Positions 8,150 through 16,600 of a stretch of 29,119 nt of DNA are shown piece by piece. A program made the translations under genes and the position numbers. The stretch covers positions 1 through 29,119 of the forward strand of contig CALSCQ010002476.1 in the NCBI GenBank assembly GCA_943704525.1. Reading direction: 5' to 3'. The notes under the pieces were generated by a model that was not told the DNA's origin, did not search any database, and saw only the letters and a list, made by a program, of their open reading frames with translations. Positions within the stretch are counted from its first letter, which is position 1; every line of letters begins with the position of its first letter. This DNA comes from Pigoraptor vietnamica (taxonomy: Eukaryota; Opisthokonta; Filasterea).

Positions 8150-8760
8150 TCAGCCGTGTTCAGGCGCCACGATGCTCTTGACTTCGTTAAGTAATGGAAT
8201 GGGAACGGCAAGCGGATTCAAGGCCGTGGATGCGCTGTCGGCTGAAACACCCGCCACTGGGCGGACGAGAAGATTTTGCACTTGTTCGCGCACTTCGGGA
8301 ACACTTAGGGCAAGCGCAGCCGACCGTTGCACGTCTTGATACGACCACTGCAAGTACAGCGGCGCAAGGATGCGCTCAATACACACGCCAGCACACAAGT
8401 ACACGCATCTGCACACGCATCTGCACGACATATCACGCACATACACACGCATGTACAGGCCAGTCTGCGGAAGAGGTGAACTACCAACCCTCAATATTTC
8501 CAAAGCAGCGAGCGAAGGCACCTCCCCATTTTCAGGCGGTTTGAAAAGCGCGGCGAGAGCCCTGCACAACGATAATTACTGAAGGCATTCGCACGGACAC
8601 GTTGCCGCGCTCTTTTTTTTGCGCCTTACCTGTACACGTCCTGAAGCACCGCATCTTCCTCTACTGTCCCAATGTGTTCAAACGTTCGCGCGAGGCCAAC
8701 ATCCACCGGCCCTTGCGGGTGATCCTGACACGCCTCCAACCAGTCTGATCCGTCGGCCAT
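8150..8760 (-). CDS. small unrecognised protein (about 133-142 aa)
   Basis: Exons 8760-8630, 8561-8489 and 8374-8150 give 142 aa. If the alternative acceptor TTGCAG is used, the last exon starts at 8347 (133 aa). The first intron (68 nt, GTAAGG...TGCAG, phase 2) is clear. The second (GTTGGT...) has a weak donor and lies in a CA/TG-rich stretch, so its borders are uncertain. The protein starts MADGSDWLEACQDHP and contains helical, leucine-rich segments (EDAVLQDVYRALAALF; VPSLAALEILR; DVQRSAALALSVPEVREQV), then a Pro/Val/Leu tail. I see no catalytic or metal motif and do not recognise the family. It could be a small adaptor or subunit. It is convergent with the bZIP gene and its start is just upstream of the tRNA pair. 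Confidence 0.6.
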
Positions 8761-8877
8761 CGTCAAAGCGCACTGCACGACAAAGCAGAGCTGTACTCAA
8801 GATACAAATGTAAGTGTAAGGCCGCTCTTGCACCAGCATTCAAGTACGCACCATGTTCCCTCAGTATTGTTACTTTC

Positions 8878-8950
8878 GGCTCCATGGCTTAGTCGGCATA
8901 GCGCCTGTCTAGTAAACAGGAGATCACGGGTTCGATTCCCGTTGGAGCCT
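8878..8950 (+). tRNA. tRNA-Thr (anticodon AGT)
   Basis: Acceptor stem GGCTCCA/TGGAGCC with discriminator T. The anticodon stem CCTGT/ACAGG encloses loop CTAGTAA, giving anticodon AGT (AGU, read as IGU after deamination). The T arm ACGGG-TTCGATT-CCCGT forms the B box. There is no intron. The body matches eukaryotic nuclear tRNA-Thr. Confidence 0.95.
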
Positions 8951-8951
8951 C

Positions 8952-8958
8952 TTTTTTT
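8952..8958 (+). terminator. Pol III terminator (T7)
   Basis: Seven consecutive T directly follow the tRNA-Thr(AGT) 3' end, the standard RNA polymerase III stop. Confidence 0.85.
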
Positions 8959-8979
8959 GCTTGCTGGCACTACTGCATC

Positions 8980-9001
8980 GACGTCATCTTGACGTCATCT
9001 T
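8980..9001. repeat. tandem GACGTCATCTT x2 containing TGACGTCA
   Basis: Two direct copies of an 11-mer lie between the tRNAs. The junction creates the palindrome TGACGTCA (8990-8997), identical to the CRE/ATF consensus. It may be coincidental. Confidence 0.6.
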
Positions 9002-9015
9002 GTGTATTAGGCGAC

Positions 9016-9028
9016 GGTTAGGGTTAGG
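9016..9028 (+). repeat. interstitial telomere-like motif (two TTAGGG-type units)
   Basis: The motif GGTTAGGGTTAGG lies between the two tRNA genes. It is too short for a telomere and is more likely chance or a remnant of end-joining repair. Confidence 0.5.
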
Positions 9029-9080
9029 CCGAGTGGATGGTCAAGTCTCTTCGCTGGCAGCGCGACAGCGTCTTACTGAT

Positions 9081-9153
9081 GGCTCCATGGCTTAGTTGGC
9101 AAAGCGCCTGTCTCGTAAACAGGAGATCACGGGTTCGATTCCCGTTGGGGCCT
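9081..9153 (+). tRNA. tRNA-Thr (anticodon CGT)
   Basis: Almost identical to the tRNA at 8878: same arms, but the anticodon loop is CTCGTAA (anticodon CGT). Two D-loop bases differ (TTGGCAA versus TCGGCAT), and the acceptor 3' strand is TGGGGCC, giving one G-U pair. It reads ACG codons. Confidence 0.95.
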
Positions 9154-9154
9154 C

Positions 9155-9160
9155 TTTTTT
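9155..9160 (+). terminator. Pol III terminator (T6)
   Basis: Six T immediately follow the tRNA-Thr(CGT) discriminator base, typical of Pol III termination. Confidence 0.85.
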
Positions 9161-9383
9161 GATTCGCAAATGTTCCAAATAGATGATGTCATGTCGCACG
9201 TGCGTGAGTGCGGTCACTTTTCCAGCCTTTGGGGGGTCAGTATGAGTCACACGGCCACACGCTGACGCCGACGCACAACACCTGACCGATGAATCCCTCG
9301 AAGGCCATTGCAAAAACTGCCACTTTGCGGTTGTTGCAAGTGCCACACTTTTCGTTGCCTCTTTGGTAGTTCGCGCGTTAAAG

Positions 9384-10866
9384 ATGAGCAACCTCACGGC
9401 CCACAAGAACGGCGTCGCCAACGGCGATGCCACGTTCTTCCAGAAGAATGAGGGAACGTTCAGCGTGAAAGTTGGACTTGCCCAGATGCTCAAGGTGAGT
9501 CTGCGCAACACGTGGACTCTCTAACCGAAAATGGATGGGCTCACTGGCGTGTCTGCGGTCGCAGGGCGGAGTGATCATGGACGTCGTCAACGCCGAGCAG
9601 GCTCGCATCGCTGAGGAGGCTGGTGCATGCGCCGTCATGGCCCTCGAGCGTGTGCCCGCCGACATCCGCAAGGACGGTGGGTGCTTTCCGCATGTGTTGC
9701 GTTGATGGTGTGACTTTAAAAGACTGCGCGTGGACTGAGTTTAAAGTGCACTCGCACAGGCGGCGTTGCGCGCATGTCGGACCCAAAGATGATCAAGAGC
9801 ATCATGGAGGCGGTGACAATCCCCGTGATGGCCAAGGTCCGGATCGGTCACTTTGTGGAGGCTCAGGTACAGTGACACCATTGCAGTGTGTTGTGCCGTA
9901 CCCGCCACAACAGGCGCGTTGCACCCGATCGGTCGGTGGAGTGGAAGGCTGATGTCTACTTGCTTGCAGATTCTCGAGGCCATCGGGGTCGACTACATTG
10001 ACGAGAGCGAGGTCCTCACGCCTGCCGACGACGTGCACCACATCTCGAAGCACAACTACAAGGTCCCCTTCGTGTGCGGCTGCCGCAACTTGGGCGAGGC
10101 ATTGCGTCGGATCGCCGAGGGCGCCGCCATGATCCGCACCAAGGTCCGTTTGCCCCCAACCACTACCGGCGTGTTCGCTTTCTCATCGTGTGCCTCTCGC
10201 TTGGCATGTAGCTGGTGTCCCCACCAGTCTCTCTGGTTCTTTGTTTGTGTGTTTGTCTGAGTAAGACTGATCGCGCGACGCGTGGTGATGCAGGGCGAGG
10301 CCGGCACTGGCGATGTCGTGGAGGCCGTGCGCCACATGCGCACCGTCAGCTCCGAGATTCGCCGCGTGCAAGTGATGGACGAAGCCGAGCTCTACTCTTA
10401 CGCCAAGGAAATCCAGGCGCCCTTTGAGCTTGTGAAGCGCACGGCCGAGCTCGGGCGCCTCCCCGTCGTCAACTTTGCCGCCGGTGGCATCGCGACCCCC
10501 GCGGACGCGGCCATGATGATGCAGCTTGGTTGCGACGGCGTGTTTGTCGGATCGGTGGGTTCACTGCCTGTGACCATGTAGTGTTGTGTGTGTGCGTGTC
10601 TGTGAGTGTGGGTGTGACAGGAAAGAATGTACGAGTGCGTGCGGACACAAAGTCGCGTGGGCCTCACTTCCGTCTTCTTCCATTCACAGGGAATCTTTAA
10701 GAGCGGCGACCCCGCCAAGCGCGCGCGCGCCATTGTGCAGGCCGTGACGCACTTCCGCGATCCCAAGATGCTTGCGGAGGTCAGCGAGGACCTCGGCGAG
10801 GCCATGGTCGGAATCAACTGCACGCAGCTTCCCGCCGTCGACAAGTACAGCGTGCGTGGCTGGTAG
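9384..10866 (+). CDS. PDX1: PDX1/SNZ pyridoxal 5'-phosphate synthase, synthase subunit (313 aa)
   Basis: Six exons: 9384-9494, 9565-9676, 9760-9866, 9970-10143, 10294-10554 and 10690-10866 (942 nt, phases consistent). The protein is near full-length identical in layout to PdxS/SNZ family members (about 300 aa, TIM barrel). It makes PLP from ribose 5-phosphate, glyceraldehyde 3-phosphate and ammonia supplied by the glutaminase partner PDX2/SNO. Landmarks: GGVIMDV with D43, [26 protein letters not shown] with the ribose-binding Schiff-base Lys K100, and RTK168-GEAGTG with the second lysine exactly at the exon 4/5 junction. [18 protein letters not shown] binds phosphate. The N-terminus [15 protein letters not shown] is a short eukaryotic extension. 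PDX2 is not in the window. It implies de novo vitamin B6 synthesis by the DXP-independent route, typical of fungi, plants and many protists and lost in most animals. Confidence 0.97.
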
Positions 10867-11040
10867 AGAGGGAAGAGGGTCGAGGTGATCGGAGATGTGG
10901 GCGGTGCGTAAGTCGTTTTTGCTATTCTTCCTTTTCGTTCGTGCGTAACCGCGCGTCGCGGCAAAAAAAAACACAAAAGAATGTCTTTCGCTTGGAGTGA
11001 TCGGATTTGCAATGTTAAGCAACACAGATAGTCGCGCGCT

Positions 11041-12013
11041 TTATCGGCACTCTGCGACGGGCACTTGCGCCGTCCTGCTGCTGCCGTGTGCCGCGAGTAT
11101 CATGTCGACGGCGTGTTCGACGTCCTCCACCACGTGCGCCGCGGGGTCGTCCCTGTCGTTCTCGTCCAGCCCGCCCTTGTACACGCCCGTGCGCACGAGG
11201 ACGGAGCGCATTCTCGGCCGAGCATTCGCGCCTCGAATGTCGGACCTTGGATTGTCGCTGCAAAGCATGTGACACGAAGGGATGAGAACCGCGTAGAGAA
11301 CACAAGCATACAACCTTCGGCGACGACCGAAGGACAGGAATGGTGGCTGTTGGCCAACCGTCGACGCAAGGGACAGCAATGGTGGCTGTTGGCCCCTCAC
11401 GCAGCCCCTCACGCACCCAATGCCATAGACGGTGTGAAGGCCGTCGTAACCGAGCGCCTTGGCCTGCCGCTCCAGCAGCGCCTCGCCGTACTCGTAAGTG
11501 ATGCCGTGCGGCTTGCCGAAGAAAGTGCGCCGAAGCTCATTGCCCGTCAACTCCTGCGGGAAGAGAGACGGCGCAACAATCAACATCTGAAGGATAGGAC
11601 TCAGACACCGATCCTCACTCACACGCCCGTTGTGAGCGTGCACACACACACGCTCACACACACATGCACGCACGCACACACACACACACACCTTGTAGAG
11701 CGTGGAGAGGGAGAGTGCAAAGGCGCCCATCCCAAACCGCGGCTGCGACCACTCGGCCTGCCAGAGAAAGTCCGGATTCGAAAAGAAGAGGTGGACAATT
11801 TGCTCGCGCGCCTGGTGTCCCGGGCGGCCGTCGGACGTGAGGATATCACAAAGGACCTGCAGTTGCATCTCCCACTGGAGGGGATCCGACATGCAAAAGA
11901 TTGCTGCATGCGTGTGTGTGTGCGTGTGTGTGTATGATTGTGTGTGTGTGTGTGTGCGTGTGCGTGTGTGTGTGAGGGTGCGTGTGTGTGTGTGTGTGCG
12001 TGTGTGGATGTGT

Positions 12014-12063
<50 letters not shown>

Positions 12064-12787
12064 CGTGTGTGTTATGTGTGTGTTAGACACGTCCCGAGAA
12101 AAGAGATACAAGGTAGCGTCGACAAGCACGCATACAGAGGAAACTTCCGTACCATCGATGCGTGGGAAGGTCGGGTCCGCGTGCGGCAGTGTCGTCTTTG
12201 GGCGGCTGTGATCAAGCGCCTCCAGCACAGGGAAAGCCTTCGTCACTTCGCCCATGGTGTGCACGCGATGGAAGCCGTAACTGCGTTACAACCCCAACTC
12301 AGCGTTTGTTGGTCTACAGCACGATGTCCATGGCGAAGATGCCTCACCTCCGCGCAACGTCACGGATGGGTCCCTGGCCGACGACGAGCACATCGCGGTG
12401 GAAAAACTCTGAAAACATGCGCATCGGGCTGTGCGAAAGGACGACCTGCTCCGGGTCGACGTGGATGCCGAGCCATTCGGAGAGCTGCTTTGCACGGTGC
12501 GACTCGAAGCAACCGCCGCCGTTTGTCATGAAGATGGTCGGCACAGTACACACGCGGCGCCCGTCGGAACCAGCCGCCGTGATGCGCTGAAAGGCGCGTT
12601 GTGCTTGCGGGAGGACGTGCTTTCCGCGGATGATCACGCCGTCGATATCAAAGACGAGTCCGACGGCTGTGTTTGCGCCTGCGCCGGTGGTTGTTGCCGT
12701 GGCTGCCGCGCTGAACTGACGCCGCAGTAAAGTGGGCCGCAGGAGAGTGTGCGCGCACTGCGAGACACGCGCACGCACGAGGGCCAT
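11041..12787 (-). CDS. HDHD5: HDHD5/CECR5-like mitochondrial HAD-superfamily protein (377 aa)
   Basis: Five exons: 12787-12348, 12280-12153, 11903-11692, 11553-11417 and 11257-11041 (1134 nt exact). The N-terminus (MALVRARVSQCAHTLLRPTLLRRQFSAAA) is Arg-rich and lacks acidic residues, a typical mitochondrial presequence. HAD class IIA motifs are complete: motif I F46-D47-I-D49-G-V, motif II T88-N89-G-G, motif III lysine K274 in GKPHG, and motif IV G306-D-N-P-R-S-D312. The run SDPLQWEMQLQVLCDIL and YKELTGNELRRTFFGKP are diagnostic of the CECR5/HDHD5 subfamily (TIGR01456-type). The physiological substrate in this family is not well defined. Two introns are unusually rich in CA/TG repeats. It is convergent with PDX1 (174 nt between stops). 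Confidence 0.92.
11332..11415. repeat. direct repeats in HDHD5-like intron 4
   Basis: A 24-bp unit occurs at 11332-11355 and 11371-11394 with one mismatch, followed by two copies of CCCCTCACGCA (11393-11403, 11405-11415). All lie within the intron 11416-11258. Confidence 0.8.
11641..11690. repeat. CA-rich microsatellite in HDHD5-like intron 3
   Basis: CA dinucleotides abut the splice donor at 11691 of the minus-strand gene, so the sense intron begins with GTGTGTGT. Confidence 0.85.
11906..12077. repeat. TG-rich microsatellite in HDHD5-like intron 2
   Basis: Imperfect TG/CG array with an uninterrupted (TG)23 at about 12017-12062. It occupies most of the intron 12152-11904, where the sense strand reads CA. 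Confidence 0.9.
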
Positions 12788-13641
12788 TCTTGAGCGAGGG
12801 ATACAAGACACAGATGCTGTGAGTGGGAAGGAACGATGGTTGAGTTTATCGAAGTAGAATGCGGTGGTGGTTTGCCGAGTGGAAACCCTCACCACACACC
12901 ACACTTGTGAAAGTAGGTAACGTCCCCACGTGCCGCGCGCAGTGACGTCCTCGTGATGGCGCCAAACCAAAGACTGGACACGGCAAAAAGCGCGGGAACT
13001 GACGTCGCTCGATATTCGCGACAGGCGTCTCTCGCACGTTTTCCCGCGCTTTTATCTCTCGGAGGAGTGGCAAAGAGAGCCTCTTGCTGTGCTCCCTCGC
13101 ATTGCGTGTGTACCTCGGAAAGAGTGCGTGGCGATCTGTCACGTGGAGGGCATCTGTCTCCCCATTAGCTCACCCGCTATATCGTAGCCCGTGAGTCGCG
13201 CACGTGCGCCACGCAACTGTGGACTTTGTTACTCTCAGCGCATCAACTCGGTATCACTTGCTTTGTGTTGGCCGATCTCTCTTCCTCGGCTCGTTTGAGC
13301 AGTAGCAGACGGCGGGTGATCGGCGTGTTCCTTCCGGCGATTCGTTTGCGACACATTGCACTCTGCGAAGGCAAATGGGCGCGGCGTCGTTTCTCTAAGC
13401 GTTTGGCGTTTTCCGCGGAGAGGTGTTGCGCTTGCATCGGCGCAGGCGCGCCAGACAGTGCAATGGAGTCCATAGTGCGCTGTTGAGACCGTGACAAGAT
13501 TTCGCACTAATGTGAGTTCGCTTTCGGATTTGTGGGGTTTGCCGCGAGTGTGTACGGTCGTTGTATCTTATTGGCTTTTCTTCTTCTCAAACTTCTCCCT
13601 AATCCGTCTCTTTCTCTCGCACACGCTCATAGCGCGAACAC
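12788..13641. other. divergent promoter region of HDHD5-like and SIM-protein genes
   Basis: About 850 nt between two divergent start codons. No clear TATA box. The segment just before 13642 is pyrimidine-rich (13570-13620), suggesting an initiator/5' UTR. ORFs in it lack splice-phase links or motifs. Confidence 0.45.
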
Positions 13642-16600
13642 ATGGCTGCGCACGGGGGCGCAGGGGGCCCTTCCGCTCCCTGGTACGCCTTGCACCCGGC
13701 GGTTGCCCCAACCACTACGGGGCAGCCATCCGTGCCTGTGCGCGCGCCTGCTGGTGGCCAACAGGCGGGGTACGCGCATGTCCTGGTCCAGCGCGCGCCC
13801 CAACTAGCAGTACCGGCTGCTGCAACGCGAAGCACTGCTGGAGATCCCCGCGCTGCGGCAACACCAGGCGCGGCCTCGCAAGCGTTGAATGCATCGTCGC
13901 CAGTGGGCAGCCAGGGCAGCCAGGGCAGCGAGGGCTCGTCAATTTACATGGACATTGTGCGGCGGGGAATGGGGACGCCGTCGCTCGCGCGGCCAGCCAG
14001 TACGCCGAGTCCTCTGTCCCAACTAGCGCGCGGCGGCGACGATGCGTCGTCGCAGTCGCAGGGTCGCTCGCAGGGTTCGGTGGAGTTTGACCGTTACCAG
14101 CGGCCGTCTGTCAAAAGCGAGTCGCCCGAAATTGCGCTCACGGCGCGCGTCGCGTATCCCAAGCGCGAGCCCGGCAGCAATGCGCCCACACGCGTCGCGG
14201 TCTCGTTGACGCCGACGACTGGCGGTGTGTTGCGTGATGCCAATTCGGTGGTCCGCCCACCAGGCGCGACACCTCGGGCTGTCGTGAACGTCAAGTGCGA
14301 AATCACGAACGGCAACGTTCGGGTGCTCGAGGCCGTAACGCAGACGAAGAATGCGTCCGTCACCGTCGCTCCCGCGGGCACGGGCGCGGGCGCGGCGCAG
14401 CTGGGCCTCCACGTACGGAGACCGGCGGAAAGTGCCGCGCAGTCTGTTGGTTTGTCGGCACGAGACGTGAGAAACACGTCGGGTAACGGACTCGTGACGT
14501 CGGCGGCGCCCGTGAAACCGATCGTCGGAAAGGCAGTCCCGCCGACTATTGCGCGGCAGCCGGGAAATGCCGTGCAATCGGCTGCGGCTGCTACAGCACC
14601 CGTGCGGGCCAGTCCGGCGTCCGTTGCGCCAGCGTCGGGGGTGACAGCTGGAAACGGCGCGCCGCGCGCGACACCTGCAGGCCATCAGCAGCTTCAGCCG
14701 GCCCCAGCGACGCCGCAGGCGCATTCGATGTCCGGTTGCGGTAATTGCGCGTCGTGCAGAGCTGCCGCGCGCTTGCCGCGAGAGGCGGGTGATCGCCAGA
14801 GGGTTCCCACACCTGCGGAACCCCCGGCCGCAACTGCGCTGCGAAACCCTCCGGCACGACAGCTCCCTTCCCAAGCGGCGGCTCCAACAAGAGCTCAACT
14901 CGCTCAGCAACCAGCGGGAGGCGCGACTCCTGGCGTCCCCAGCGCTCCTCCGCACGCGGCCTCGCCTGTCGTCCAGCAGCCCGTCCGGACATCGACAACG
15001 GGCATCACACCCCTCGTCTTCCCCGTCGTCTCGCAGCCCGTTCGGACACCAACAGCCGCCCCACTCGGCGTTCAACAGCCTGGCGTCACGACCACCGCTA
15101 ATTTCGTGTCGAACAGAACTGCGCCGACGTCTGCTCGACCGCCCGCCGCCCTTCCGACGACAACGCCGGTCGCACGCCCGCCTTTGCAGGCACCGACTAC
15201 GCCGTGGTATGCGCGTCTCGAAGCGTTTGCGCGACCACCGCCCCACGCGACGGCTGTGCCGAATGGAGCTGCTGTTGTCGCGCAACGAGGCATCGCCCTG
15301 AAGCGGTCGCCGTCGATGCACGAGCACGAGGGGCCGGTCGGTCAATCGCGCGTGGGTGTGGGAGGGAGCGTATCGGCGAGGAAAAGGCTGTCGCAGAACC
15401 CTTCGGACGAATCTGAGGAAGTCATCGACCTCACCGTGTCATCGCCCCCGCGTCAACCGATCGTTGCGCCGCCCGCGCCCGAGGATCCAAGCCCGATAGA
15501 GGTGGGGAGCCCTTTTATTTAATTTTTTATTTATTTTTTTTATTTTTTATTTTTCTTTGGGGGGAGTCGAAGTGTGTTCTTACGACAGCCTGTTCCCCGC
15601 ACGTCGCTGAGTCGCCCGACGTGGCGGTTTTGGCTTGTCGGAGATTGACATCTGCCTGTCGGTGCCTCCCGGCGTGCGTGTGTGTGCGTGCGCGCGATTG
15701 TGCGCATTTGTGCGACGGGCCATTCCAAGCGGCTGTCGCATCGCCGCCACGTGTGTGGTGACGGCGCCGCTGGCAGCGTGCGCGTATCCACCCTGTGCGG
15801 CGAAACACTTCTCGTGGCCCCGCGCCGCCGGAGTGGCTTTGCAGACGTCGCTCGGGTTTTCCTCGAGCACACAACTGTTCCCGTCACATGTGCGCCCCCC
15901 TATTCTGACGTTCCAATCGGATTGGGCACAGGACAAGAAAAACGTGCGAAAGCGGCCCCTCTCCCCAGTGTCGCTTGACAACAGCGGCGTGCCGAAAAAG
16001 CGTGCGGCCGTCGAGAACGCAGCCCCTCCCGCACGCACGCCTCCCTCGAGGCAGTCGTCCACACCTACGGGTCCCCCCTTGAGGCAGTCGTCCATACCCA
16101 CGGGCCCCCCCTCGAGGCAGTCGTCCACACCCACGGGCCGACCGCGGCCGTTTCGGTTCACGACATTCAGCGACGACGTGTTTATGGTGGACGGTGATCG
16201 CAGGCGCTCGATAGACCGCACGAATGACCGCAAGCACGTGATTGACCTGTGTGAGGTGGGCATCTGTGGTGCATGTAGGCGATCTTGTGCGTATTGGCGT
16301 TGTCCTAACAAGAGTGCGTTTTGCGCGTGCTTGCGTAGGATGACTCGCCGCCGCCCCGCAAGCGTCCTGCCGTCGCCGCGATTTCCCTCTCGTCCTCGGA
16401 CGACGACGACCTCGTCGAAGTGAACTTCAAATTGGCTCCGGACAGCAGGTGGCGGGGCGACCCGTGGACTGCGGAGGTGGGCTGCTGTGGGCCACGGCAC
16501 TTGCCTCCACGCTCTCTTCGGCATTTTCGTGCGCGCAGATTTTGAAACTGTGGTGCCATTTGGGGCGGAGACGTTACTGTTGGTGCTCTCTCTCTTTCTC

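Noticed and set aside
9016-9028. Telomere end
   Set aside because: Only two units and flanked by ordinary genes on both sides.
11906-12077. TG array considered as a CRISPR-like or structured repeat array
   Set aside because: It is a simple dinucleotide microsatellite inside a eukaryotic intron, with no spacer structure.
14023-15345. 440-codon minus-strand ORF
   Set aside because: Antisense to the Ala/Pro/Thr-rich first exon of the SIM protein gene; Arg/Cys-rich composition typical of a shadow.
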